Notes: a model not told the origin generated them from the sequence alone. Shown: positions 5,882 through 13,015, counted from the stretch's first letter. The stretch: DNA of 14,857 bases from Candidatus Aminicenantota bacterium (GCA_016867615.1 VGJG01000008.1:1-14857), one strand, 5' to 3'. A program made the numbers and translations.

Positions 5882-6689
5882 CCCGAGCCTCTGGGAGCGC
5901 CTGACGCACAGCCGCATCGTCCGGGTCTTCGTCTATGCCCTGGTGGGGGCCGTGACCTACCCCGTCCTGGCCCTGGTGAACAGGCTGCGCATCTCCGGGA
6001 CGGAGCACCTGGCGGACCTCCCCCGAAAGAACGTCCTGTTCGTCAGCAACCACCAGACCTACTTCACGGACGTGATCGCCTTTTTTCACGTGTTTTGCGC
6101 GGTGAAATGGAAACGAAAGAACAGGCTCGGGTTCCCCGTCTATCTCCTCAGCCCCTTCGTCGACGTGTTTTTCATCGCCGCCGAGGAGACGATGAAGCGC
6201 AGCACGATCAGCCGCCTGCTGAGCCTGGCCGGGGCCTTGACCATCAAACGGACGTGGAAGGTCGAGGAGAAGCGCATTCAGAGGGTGCTCGACCCGGCGG
6301 ATGTGGCCAAGATCCGGGACGCCCTGGGCAAAAGCTGGGTCATCACCTTTCCCCAGGGAACGACCAAACCGCTGTCCCCCATCCGGAAGGGAACGGCCTA
6401 TCTGGTGAAGACGAACCGCCCGGTCGTCGTCCCCATCGTCATCCGGGGTTTCCGGAGAGCGTTCGACCGCAAGGGGCTGAGACCGAGGAGGCTCGGCTGC
6501 CGGCTGTCGGTCACCTTCAAGAAGCCGCTCCCCCTGACCTACAGGGAGCCCCTGCCCGTCATCCTGAACATGATCATGGACGGCATCGAGCAGAGCGAGA
6601 CGCACACCGGCTTGCCTCCCCTGACCGGCCCGGCGCCTGAAGCGGCGGTCACACCCGCGGCCGCCGCCGCTTCTCCAAAGCGCGGATGA
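5874..6689 (+). CDS. PlsC-family lysophospholipid/1-acylglycerol-phosphate acyltransferase-like protein
   Basis: A 271-residue protein. Motif I is LFVSNHQTYFTD (55-66), with His60 and Asp66 five residues apart instead of the usual four. Motif III is TFPQGTTK (158-165), with Gln in place of the usual Glu of FPEGT. Motif IV is VVVPIVIRGFRRAFDRKG (184-201). An N-terminal hydrophobic stretch (about 17-38) may associate it with the membrane. The family transfers acyl chains from acyl-ACP or acyl-CoA to lysophosphatidate or related acceptors. As I recall, the NHQTYF.D / FPQGTT variant occurs in a subfamily from Bacteroidetes-like genomes, so it is probably functional rather than decayed. The last 25 residues are Ala/Pro-rich and overlap the convergent gene by 41 bp. 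ATG 5874 directly follows a good -10 box and lacks a Shine-Dalgarno. Confidence 0.85.
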   Translation: MFNPSLWERLTHSRIVRVFVYALVGAVTYPVLALVNRLRISGTEHLADLPRKNVLFVSNHQTYFTDVIAFFHVFCAVKWKRKNRLGFPVYLLSPFVDVFFIAAEETMKRSTISRLLSLAGALTIKRTWKVEEKRIQRVLDPADVAKIRDALGKSWVITFPQGTTKPLSPIRKGTAYLVKTNRPVVVPIVIRGFRRAFDRKGLRPRRLGCRLSVTFKKPLPLTYREPLPVILNMIMDGIEQSETHTGLPPLTGPAPEAAVTPAAAAASPKRG

Positions 6690-7614
6690 CCAGGGTCAGC
6701 GATTCGAGACAGGGAGTCGGAACGCCCAGCTTTTTGCCCTCGACGATCAGGGGCTGGAACACGTATTCCACGGGGGTTCCCCGCTCCAGGTCCACAGACG
6801 ACGAGGGGTTGTGGTCTCCGGCCCGGGAGAGATAGCCGAGGCATTTCTCGAAAAAATCCGGCCCGAGGCCGTAACCCAGCCGCTCCACGACCTGGATGCT
6901 CTCTCGGAGGATCCGTTCGCACAGCGCCCGAGTCTCGGGGACCTCGAAGGCCTCTCTCATGTTCAGCCCGGTGACGGCGCAGACGGGCATCAGCCCCGCC
7001 GACAGGATCGTCTTGACCCACTCCTGTTTCTTGATCTCGGTCGTGAAAACCGTCTCCAGGCCGGCGGCCGTCAGGAGAGCGGCGACCTCCCTGGCCAGGG
7101 GCTCGTTTTCCGGGGAGAGCACGCCCACGGCGTTGGGCGGGTTGAAGAAGGTCAGGCGGACGGCCCCGGGGACGTCAAGCCGGGCGGCATAGTTGATCAC
7201 CGCCCTGACCACGCTGTCCCGGCCGAACCTGTCCGCGACGCGTTCCTCGTTGCCGACCCCGTTCTGAAGGAGGAGGATCTTTTTTCCGGGCTCATAGACC
7301 TCCGGCAGCCGGTCCAGGAGGGCGTCGAGCTGAAAGGATTTGACGGCGACGGCGATGATGTCGGGACAGAAAGCCCGCGCCTCGGCCAGGGAGGCGGACG
7401 CGCCGCTCAGGCGGACGTTGAAAGCGCCCTGAATTCCCTCCACGGCCAGTCCGCTCTCCCGGACGGCCCGGACGACCTCTTCCCGGACATCGACGAGGAA
7501 CACGCTCTTTCGAAGGCGGGTCAGGAAGGCGGCGAAGATGCTCCCCACCGGCCCGCCGCCGATCACCACGAGCCGGTCGATGATTCCCGCCGAAGACGTC
7601 TTTTCGGTCCGCAT
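6649..7614 (-). CDS. panE: 2-dehydropantoate 2-reductase (ketopantoate reductase) family protein
   Basis: A 321-residue protein. The N-terminal Rossmann domain has RLVVIGGGPVGSIFAAFL (14-31; the glycine loop reads GGGPVGS instead of GxGAMG). LLLQNGVGNEE (114-124) carries the substrate/cofactor Asn118. EWVKTILSAG (198-207) supplies the catalytic Lys201. The C-terminal helical domain contains HNPSSSVDLERGTPVEY (268-284), matching the Ser and Glu active-site positions of E. coli PanE (probably Glu283). PanE makes pantoate for coenzyme A synthesis with NADPH, but many paralogues reduce other 2-oxo acids, so the exact substrate is open. The gene stands alone, divergent from the flavodiiron gene and overlapping the acyltransferase tail-to-tail. 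Its -10 box ends 8 nt before the ATG and there is no Shine-Dalgarno, so a leaderless mRNA is likely. Confidence 0.85.
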   Translation of the reverse strand: MRTEKTSSAGIIDRLVVIGGGPVGSIFAAFLTRLRKSVFLVDVREEVVRAVRESGLAVEGIQGAFNVRLSGASASLAEARAFCPDIIAVAVKSFQLDALLDRLPEVYEPGKKILLLQNGVGNEERVADRFGRDSVVRAVINYAARLDVPGAVRLTFFNPPNAVGVLSPENEPLAREVAALLTAAGLETVFTTEIKKQEWVKTILSAGLMPVCAVTGLNMREAFEVPETRALCERILRESIQVVERLGYGLGPDFFEKCLGYLSRAGDHNPSSSVDLERGTPVEYVFQPLIVEGKKLGVPTPCLESLTLVIRALEKRRRPRV

Positions 7615-7622
7615 GGCGGGTT

Positions 7623-7652
7623 ATTATAAATCATTCGCCGGAAGCCCTTCAA
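7623..7652 (-). promoter_or_regulatory. Promoter of the ketopantoate reductase-like gene
   Basis: On the - strand, TTGAAG (7652-7647) is followed after 18 bp by TATAAT (7628-7623). Only 8 nt separate the -10 box from ATG 7614, which predicts a leaderless transcript. Confidence 0.55.
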
Positions 7653-7664
7653 CCGGACGTCCGG
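7653..7664. promoter_or_regulatory. Perfect 12-bp palindrome next to the reductase -35 box
   Basis: CCGGACGTCCGG is a perfect dyad that directly abuts the -35 hexamer at 7647-7652. Its position suits a transcription-factor operator, but such palindromes also occur by chance in GC-rich DNA. The rest of this intergenic stretch (7665-7740) holds a GC-rich hairpin (GGCCGG 7679-7684 with CCGGCC 7693-7698) and nothing else I recognise. Confidence 0.25.
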
Positions 7665-7740
7665 AACGCACCCGCGACGGCCGGGGTCCCTGCCGGCCCC
7701 GGGCGGCGGAGCCTCCCCGTTGCGGCCGCGCGGATTTCGG

Positions 7741-7769
7741 TTGCCAGCCCGGGTGTTTTGGCCTATAAT
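7741..7769 (+). promoter_or_regulatory. Promoter of the flavodiiron protein gene
   Basis: TTGCCA (7741-7746) and TATAAT (7764-7769) are spaced by the optimal 17 bp, 11 of 12 bases matching consensus. The leader to ATG 7805 is about 28 nt and carries AGGAG at 7793-7797, 7 nt before the start. Confidence 0.65.
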
Positions 7770-7804
7770 ATGGAAATAATCCCTATAGGAATAGGAGCAT
7801 ATGA

Positions 7805-8992
7805 ATGAAACGTCCGGTCAAGAACAACATCGGCTGGGTGGGCAAGATCGACTGGGAGCTCCGCCGCTTTCACGGCCATGAGCTCTCCACCCACCGCGGC
7901 TCTTCCTACAACTCCTACCTCATCCGGGAGGAGAAGACCGTCCTCATCGACACCGTATGGAATCCCTTCGCCGAGGAGTTCGTCCACGGACTGGCCGGGG
8001 AGATCCCCCTGGAGAAGATCGACGCCGTGGTGGCCAACCACGCCGAGATCGACCACAGCGGCGCGCTGCCCGAACTCCTGAGCCGCATCCCCGATACCCC
8101 CGTGTACTGCTCGGCCAACGCCGTCAAGTCCCTGCGGGGACACTATCACCGGGACTGGAACTTCCAGGTGGTCAAGACCGGCGACCGCCTTGCCCTAGGA
8201 GACAAGGAGCTCGTTTTCATCGAGGCGCCCATGCTCCACTGGCCGGACAGCATGATGTGCTACCTCACCGGGGACGCCGTGCTCTTCAGCAACGACGCCT
8301 TCGGCCAGCACTATGCCTCGGAGTTCCTGTTCAACGACCTGGTGGACCGGAGCGAGCTCTTCGAGGAAGCCCTGAAATACTACGCCAACATCCTGGCGCC
8401 CTTCAGCCCCCTGGTGACGAAGAAGATCCGGGAGCTGCTGTCCCTCAAGCTGCCCCTGGAGATGATCTGCCCCTCCCACGGCGTCCTCTGGCGCCGGGAC
8501 CCGGCCCAGATCATCGAGGCCTACGGACGCTGGGCGGCGGCCTACAAGGAAAACCAGGTGACCATCGTCTACGACACCATGTGGGACGGGACGCGGCGCC
8601 TGGCCGAGGCCCTCGCCCGGGGCATCGGGCAGGCGTCGCCCGACATCCGGATCAAGCTTCACAACGCCTCCCGGTCCGACAAGAACGACATCATCACCGA
8701 CATCTTCCTCTCCCGGGCCGTTCTCTTCGGCTCGCCCACGATCAACCGGGGCATCCTGACCGCCATGGCCGCCCTGATCGAAGAGGTGAAGGGCCTGAAG
8801 CTGCAGGGGAAAAAGGCCGCGGCCTTCGGCTGCTACGGCTGGAGCGGGGAGTCCGTCCAGCGCCTGAACGAAGGCCTCAAGGAGGCTGGGTTCGAGGTCA
8901 TGGGCGAGGGGTTGCGGGCCCTGTGGAACCCCGACGAAGCAGCCTTGAAAGCCGCCCGGGAGTGGGGCGCCGCGCTGGCCGCCTCGTTCTGA
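7805..8992 (+). CDS. fprA: A-type flavoprotein / flavodiiron protein (O2 or NO reductase)
   Basis: A 395-residue two-domain protein, the usual length of class A flavodiiron proteins. Residues 1-250 are the metallo-beta-lactamase-like domain with the full set of diiron ligands: NHAEIDHSG (His79, Glu81, Asp83), LHWPDS (His145), SNDAFGQHY (Asp164) and SHGVLW (His225). This agrees with the Moorella FprA pattern H-E-D-H-D-H. Residues 252-390 are the flavodoxin domain that binds FMN (IVYDTMWDGTRRLAEAL and FGSPTINRG are its phosphate and isoalloxazine loops). There is no C-terminal rubredoxin domain, so electrons must come from a separate rubredoxin or similar donor. Function: four-electron reduction of O2 to water or NO to N2O in the cytoplasm, protecting oxygen-sensitive enzymes such as the hydrogenase. 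The start at 7805 has AGGAG at ideal spacing; ATG 7801 is out of frame. Transcribed alone from its own promoter. Confidence 0.95.
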   Translation: MKRPVKNNIGWVGKIDWELRRFHGHELSTHRGSSYNSYLIREEKTVLIDTVWNPFAEEFVHGLAGEIPLEKIDAVVANHAEIDHSGALPELLSRIPDTPVYCSANAVKSLRGHYHRDWNFQVVKTGDRLALGDKELVFIEAPMLHWPDSMMCYLTGDAVLFSNDAFGQHYASEFLFNDLVDRSELFEEALKYYANILAPFSPLVTKKIRELLSLKLPLEMICPSHGVLWRRDPAQIIEAYGRWAAAYKENQVTIVYDTMWDGTRRLAEALARGIGQASPDIRIKLHNASRSDKNDIITDIFLSRAVLFGSPTINRGILTAMAALIEEVKGLKLQGKKAAAFGCYGWSGESVQRLNEGLKEAGFEVMGEGLRALWNPDEAALKAAREWGAALAASF

Positions 8993-9025
8993 CTCAGGCG
9001 CCGCTCCGGGTCCGGAAGAGACCCG

Positions 9026-9050
9026 CCGCCCCGAATCGCTTCCGGGGCGG
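9026..9050. terminator. GC-rich hairpin between convergent genes, likely bidirectional terminator
   Basis: CCGCCCCG (9026-9033) and CGGGGCGG (9043-9050) form a perfect 8-bp stem with a 9-nt loop. It lies in the 88-bp gap between the ends of fprA (8992) and the convergent methyltransferase gene (9081). No U-tract follows on either strand, so efficiency is uncertain, but the position is right for terminating both. Confidence 0.5.
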
Positions 9051-9080
9051 ACAGCGGCCGGGACGCCTTGAAATCCGGGG

Positions 9081-9932
9081 TCAGCGTCTGTAGACGAAGA
9101 GGGTGTGATCCTTTCCGTCGGCGTCCTTGACGACCTCGGAGCGGACCTCCTTATCCTCCCAGCCCGGGATGTGGTAGTTGTGGCTGATGACCAGTGTTCC
9201 CGGCTCCAGCTCCTTCTCGAACTTGGGACGCAGGAGGGCGTTCGACTCGGGCAGGAGATAGAGCGTCACCACCGCGGCCCGGCTGATGTCCACCTTCATG
9301 GCGTCGGCTTCGTGGAACTCGACCCGGCTCCGCACCCCGGCGCGGCGGGCTCCCGTTCGCGACTCCCGGATCCGGGCGGGGTCGATGTCGACCCCCACGC
9401 CGCGGGCCCCGTACTTCCGGGCGGCGGTGATCACGATCCGTCCGTCCCCGCAGCCCAGGTCGTAGAGGACATCGTCCTCCCCCAGGTCGGCCAGCTCCAG
9501 CATGCGGTCCACGACCTCCATGGGCGTGGGGACGAAGGGCGCCAGGTCCTCGACCTCCTGCCAGCCGTGAGAGCCTTCGTAGATCTCCAAAAGGTCGTCG
9601 CTGTCATAGCGGAAGGAGTAAGGCTTGCCCGGGAACAGGCGGTGGCTGACCGTCCGGCCCGAGCGCGGAAAGGAGATGTCCAGGGGCCGGGAGGCCTGGA
9701 GCCGGTGGATGCCGCCCGGCTTGACGATCATCCGCTTGCCCGGACCGCCCCCCTCGGCCTCGACGACCTCGTACTCCACGTCCTCCGCCGTTACGTTGCG
9801 GATGGATATTTCCCTGGCCTCCACCCCGGGAGAAAGGGGCGCGGGAGCCTCGGGACGATGAAAGAGCAGCAGGGCCGCGGCACCCAGGACCAGGACGGCG
9901 GCCGCCGCGAAGATGAGGAGCTTTCTTTTCAT
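9081..9932 (-). CDS. Membrane-anchored class I SAM-dependent methyltransferase
   Basis: A 283-residue protein. Residues 1-24 are MKRK followed by a strongly hydrophobic Ala/Leu segment, a signal anchor or uncleaved signal peptide. Residues 36-120 form a beta-rich region of no recognised family. Residues 132-283 are a Rossmann-like methyltransferase: PFVPTPMEVVDRMLELADL, motif I VLYDLGCGDGRIVITAA (155-171), acidic loop GVDIDPARI (180-188), then ADAMKVDISRAAVV (209-222) and TLYLLPESN. It resembles the short methyltransferases related to protein-lysine methylases (FAM173-like), but the substrate cannot be told. The positive-inside rule places the catalytic part outside the cytoplasm, where SAM is not expected. 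The start at 9932 opens the anchor segment; the frame extends upstream to 9983 without similarity. It follows the ATPase gene on the same strand after a 76-bp gap that holds a hairpin. Confidence 0.85.
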   Translation of the reverse strand: MKRKLLIFAAAAVLVLGAAALLLFHRPEAPAPLSPGVEAREISIRNVTAEDVEYEVVEAEGGGPGKRMIVKPGGIHRLQASRPLDISFPRSGRTVSHRLFPGKPYSFRYDSDDLLEIYEGSHGWQEVEDLAPFVPTPMEVVDRMLELADLGEDDVLYDLGCGDGRIVITAARKYGARGVGVDIDPARIRESRTGARRAGVRSRVEFHEADAMKVDISRAAVVTLYLLPESNALLRPKFEKELEPGTLVISHNYHIPGWEDKEVRSEVVKDADGKDHTLFVYRR

Positions 9933-9947
9933 GACGGCGAACCTTTC

Positions 9948-9979
9948 CCCCGGGAATGTAGCACGCCCCCTTCCCGGGG
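9948..9979 (-). terminator. Perfect 9-bp inverted repeat upstream of the methyltransferase gene
   Basis: CCCCGGGAA (9948-9956) pairs with TTCCCGGGG (9971-9979) across a 14-nt loop. On the - strand it follows the end of the ATPase gene (10009) and its 3' arm runs into the purine-rich GGGGGAAAGG upstream of the methyltransferase ATG. It could partially terminate the EF-G/ATPase transcript or mask the ribosome-binding site. No U-tract is present. Confidence 0.4.
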
Positions 9980-10008
9980 TCAATGAAGGGCGGCGGTCGG
10001 TCGGGAGC

Positions 10009-10710
10009 TCAGGCCTCGGCCAGGAGGAGCGTTCGGGGATCGAGTTTGAGGTTCAGCTCGCCCGGCGGGAAATCCCGGTCTTTGACCAGCTTGAGGCGGA
10101 CGTGCCCCCCCTCGTCATGGAGGGTGATGAGGACGCTCACCTCGCCCAGAAAGGGGGCGAGAAGCCGGGGGACGCCCGCGTCGTCGTACAGGGGATCCTC
10201 GCCCCGGAGCGAGGCGCTGAACCAGAACTCGATGCCCAGCCGGCCGGCGAATTCGCGGAACTTGCTCAGGTCCTCGGGACGCGCCAGGCCGAAATCGTAG
10301 CCGTCGACGATCAGGGTCTGGGCCTCGAAGCGGCCGTCCTTGATCATGGCCTCGATGCTCTTCAGAACCTGCTCCGTCCGGGCGCCGTCCTGCTTGAAGT
10401 TCATGATGACCCGGTGGCGGATGACCTCCTCCAGGAACTCCGCGGCCTCCGGGCTCTCGCGGCGGCCGGTGATCTCCTTGAAGATGTCCTCGTACCAGTT
10501 GATGATGTAGTCCACGCGGGCGGAGTAGGAGACGTGGATCACGGGACGGCCCTGGAGAAGCCTGTCGGCGGCGATGTGCACCAGGCAAGCCGTCTTGCCC
10601 ACCCCCTTGCGCGAGGCCAAAACGCCGATATGGCCCGGGCCGAGGCCGCCGTGGATCGAGCGCTCCAGGGCCCGCAGGGGGCTTCTCTTGACCAGATCTT
10701 CCTTGACCAT
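10009..10710 (-). CDS. RecA/DnaB/KaiC-fold P-loop ATPase, function unknown
   Basis: A 233-residue protein when started at ATG 10710. The P-loop ASRKGVGKTACLVHIA (32-47) resembles the DnaB form AARPSMGKTA, with Ser where the consensus has Ala or Gly. The Walker B strand is QTLIVDGYD (131-139). A following ISAS-like strand, FWFSASLRG (162-170), matches the sensor strand of RecA-like ATPases. The length is that of a single KaiC/RadA-like domain with no extra DNA-binding region visible. I do not recognise a named family. The gene is coupled to EF-G: AAGGAG at 10719-10724 lies inside the EF-G 3' end, 8 nt before ATG 10710 and only 2 nt before ATG 10716, which overlaps the EF-G stop (ATGA). The better spacing favours 10710; choosing 10716 adds two residues. 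The same open frame runs on across most of EF-G up to 12729, but that part is a shadow of EF-G. Confidence 0.8.
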   Translation of the reverse strand: MVKEDLVKRSPLRALERSIHGGLGPGHIGVLASRKGVGKTACLVHIAADRLLQGRPVIHVSYSARVDYIINWYEDIFKEITGRRESPEAAEFLEEVIRHRVIMNFKQDGARTEQVLKSIEAMIKDGRFEAQTLIVDGYDFGLARPEDLSKFREFAGRLGIEFWFSASLRGEDPLYDDAGVPRLLAPFLGEVSVLITLHDEGGHVRLKLVKDRDFPPGELNLKLDPRTLLLAEA

Positions 10711-10712
10711 CG

Positions 10713-12821
10713 TCATCGCTCCTTGTCCGCCTTGCGGTCCGTCTGCCCGCTCTTCTTCTCCCGGAACTCGGCGATCAGCTTTTCGGAGAGGAACGCGGGC
10801 ACCCGGGAATATTTCAGGAATTCCATCGTGAAGCCGGCCTTGCCCTGCGTCAGGGAGCGCAGGACGGTCGCGTAGCCGAACATCTCGCCCAGGGGGACGT
10901 CGGCGTCCACCCGGGAGAACGTTCCGTCCTCGACCGAACTGACGATCACCCCCCGGCGCTGGTTGATGCTGGCGAAGACGGCCCCGGCGTACTCCGAGGG
11001 GCTCTCCACCGAGACCCTCATCACGGGCTCGAGCGCCAGGGCCCCGGCCCGCTCGTAGGCCTGCCAGAAGGCGCCCTGGGCCGCGGCCTGGAAGGCGATG
11101 TCCGAGGAGTCCACGGCATGGGCCTGCCCGTCGGCCAGCCGGACTTTGACCCCGACGATGGGGAAGCCGATCAGCCGTCCCTTCTTCAGGGCGGAGCGAA
11201 AGCCCTTGTCGCAGGCGGGGATGAACTCCCGGGGGATGCGCCCCCCCCTGACCTCGTTGACGAATTCGTACATCCCCTCGGGCAGGGGCTCGAGGGTCCC
11301 CATGACCCGGCCGAACTGTCCGGCCCCTCCGGTCTGTTTCTTGTGGGTGTAGTCGAATTCCGCCGGCCGGCTGATGGACTCCCGGTATGCGACCTGCGGC
11401 CTGCCCGTCCGGACCTCGGTCCGGTATTCCCGCTTGATCCGCTCGATGTAGACGTCGAGATGGAGCTCCCCCATGCCCTGGATGATCGTCTGCCCCGATT
11501 CGCCGTCCACATAGGACTTGAAGGTGGGGTCCTCCTTGGTGAAACGGCTGAGCGCCTTGCCTAGGTTGTCCGAGGATCTTCTGTCCGTGGACTCGACGGC
11601 CAGGGAGACGACCGGGTCGGGGACGTGGATGCTGGTCATGGTCAGGTCGAGACCGGGCCGGACGAACGTGTCTCCCGACTGGCACTCGATGCCGAACAGG
11701 GTCACGATGTCTCCGCTGCCGGCTTCCTCGATGTCCTCCATGCTCTCGGCGTGCATGCGGCCCAGGCGCCCTATGCGGACCTTCTGCCGGGAACGGGTGT
11801 TGAGGAGCTCCAGCCCCTTGTGCAGGCGGCCCTGATAGACGCGGACGTAGGTCAGCTGTCCGTACGGCCCGTCCTCGAGCTTGAAGGCCAGGGCGACCGC
11901 CGGCGCATCGTCGTCGGCTCGGAGAACGACCCGGGCGCCCTCCCGGTCCAAGTCCAGGGCGACGTTCTCCACCTCGCTCGGGTCGGGAAGGTAGGCGACC
12001 ACGGCGTCGAGCAACGGCTGGACGCCCTTGTTCTTGTAGGCCGAGCCCATGAGCACGGGCACGAGACGGCGGGAGACCGTGCCCCGCCTGACGGCCCGGC
12101 GGATCATGTCCTCGGTCTCCTTGCCCTCCAGGACGGCGGCCGTGAGCTCGTCGGAGAACAGCGACACGGCGTCCAGCATCTCTTCCCGCCGGCGCCGGGC
12201 CTCGGCCAGGAGGTGTTCCGGGATGGGCGCCTCCAGGGCCGTTTCCCCGTCCCGTCCCTCGAAGATCAGGGCCTTCATGCTCACCAGGTCGATGACGCCC
12301 CGGTGGTCGTCCTCGAGTCCGATGGGCAGCTGCAGCAGCACGGCGTTCAGGCCGAGCCGTTCGGCCATCTGGTCCCGGACCTTGACCGGGTTGGCGCCCA
12401 CGCGGTCCAGCTTGTTGACGAAGGCCAGGCGGGGGACGTCGTAGCGCTTGAGCTGGCGGTCGACGGTGATCGTCTGGGACTGGACGCCGCCCACGGCGCA
12501 CAGGACGAGGACGGCGCCGTCGAGGACCCGGAGGCTCCGCTCGACCTCGATCGTGAAATCCACGTGTCCCGGCGTGTCGATGATGTTGATGTCGTGCTCG
12601 GCCCAGACGACGTGCGTGGCCGCCGAGGAGATGGTGATGCCCCTCTCCCTTTCCAGCTCCATGCTGTCCATGGTGGCGCCCACGCCGTCCTTGCCCTTGA
12701 CCTCGTGCATTCTGCGGATCTTCTTGCAATAGAACAGAATCCGTTCCGTGAGCGTCGTCTTTCCGGAATCGATATGGGCGCTGATGCCGATATTTCTCAT
12801 GCGGGCTATGTCGGTTTTCAT
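10713..12821 (-). CDS. fusA: Elongation factor G, mitochondrial EFG1 / spd-like type
   Basis: A 702-residue translational GTPase that moves tRNA-mRNA through the ribosome. G-motifs: AHIDSGKTT (15-23), RGITI (60-64), DTPGH (82-86) and NKLD (136-139), followed later by GSAYKNKG. Domains II-V are complete, including the domain IV segment [13 protein letters not shown] and the domain V segment [16 protein letters not shown]. Residues 36-60 ([25 protein letters not shown]) and [19 protein letters not shown] are the wording of mitochondrial EFG1 and the spirochaete-type EF-G rather than canonical FusA. By family knowledge such genomes often split translocation and ribosome recycling between two EF-Gs, so a second copy may exist elsewhere. 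It is not next to rpsL/rpsG as fusA often is, but heads a cluster with an ATPase and a methyltransferase. Its C-terminal tail is Lys/Arg-rich. A promoter lies at 12889-12917. Confidence 0.95.
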   Translation of the reverse strand: MKTDIARMRNIGISAHIDSGKTTLTERILFYCKKIRRMHEVKGKDGVGATMDSMELERERGITISSAATHVVWAEHDINIIDTPGHVDFTIEVERSLRVLDGAVLVLCAVGGVQSQTITVDRQLKRYDVPRLAFVNKLDRVGANPVKVRDQMAERLGLNAVLLQLPIGLEDDHRGVIDLVSMKALIFEGRDGETALEAPIPEHLLAEARRRREEMLDAVSLFSDELTAAVLEGKETEDMIRRAVRRGTVSRRLVPVLMGSAYKNKGVQPLLDAVVAYLPDPSEVENVALDLDREGARVVLRADDDAPAVALAFKLEDGPYGQLTYVRVYQGRLHKGLELLNTRSRQKVRIGRLGRMHAESMEDIEEAGSGDIVTLFGIECQSGDTFVRPGLDLTMTSIHVPDPVVSLAVESTDRRSSDNLGKALSRFTKEDPTFKSYVDGESGQTIIQGMGELHLDVYIERIKREYRTEVRTGRPQVAYRESISRPAEFDYTHKKQTGGAGQFGRVMGTLEPLPEGMYEFVNEVRGGRIPREFIPACDKGFRSALKKGRLIGFPIVGVKVRLADGQAHAVDSSDIAFQAAAQGAFWQAYERAGALALEPVMRVSVESPSEYAGAVFASINQRRGVIVSSVEDGTFSRVDADVPLGEMFGYATVLRSLTQGKAGFTMEFLKYSRVPAFLSEKLIAEFREKKSGQTDRKADKER

Positions 12822-12888
12822 GGTCTTCTTTCCAGGATGTTCGGTCGCCGGGGATGGAACCCGAAGCTGAGGACGCGCTGGGACCTTT

Positions 12889-12917
12889 ATTTTACCCTAT
12901 TTCGAACGATTTGACAA
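12889..12917 (-). promoter_or_regulatory. Promoter of the EF-G / ATPase operon
   Basis: On the - strand, TTGTCA (12917-12912) and TAAAAT (12894-12889) are separated by 17 bp. The predicted start is near 12882, leaving a leader of about 60 nt with a weak GGAAAGAAG before ATG 12821. I see no clear regulatory fold in that leader. Confidence 0.55.
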
Positions 12918-12984
12918 CAAGCCGGGCGGACGACGGGACGGGGATGATTCCGTCCGCCGGAAACTTTTCCGCCTCCCCGATCGT

Positions 12985-13015
12985 ATCATATTATGAAAGC
13001 GGTTACTTATATGAT
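12985..13015. repeat. 7-bp inverted repeat in an AT-rich island upstream of the DUF5916 gene
   Basis: ATCATAT (12985-12991) and ATATGAT (13009-13015) are exact inverted copies 17 bp apart, in the most AT-rich part of the 12918-13118 intergenic region. The centre-to-centre distance is about 24 bp. It may be a paired operator or simply promoter DNA; TATTAT (12989-12994) and TATGAT (13010-13015) could each serve as a -10, but neither has a good -35. The rest of this 200-base stretch shows only the ribosome-binding site of the next gene. Confidence 0.25.

Noticed and set aside
7782..7789. CCTATAGG palindrome in the fprA leader
   Set aside because: Eight bases are too short to separate from chance, and it is not placed at the promoter or ribosome-binding site.
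10711..12729. Long open frame on the - strand continuous with the ATPase gene and running through most of EF-G
   Set aside because: It is a second frame of EF-G with Arg/Gly/Pro-rich low-complexity composition typical of GC-rich shadows; only the part after 10710 has a recognisable domain.
11625..12914. 429-codon open frame on the + strand
   Set aside because: Antisense to EF-G; composition is that of a complementary-strand shadow and it would run over the EF-G promoter.
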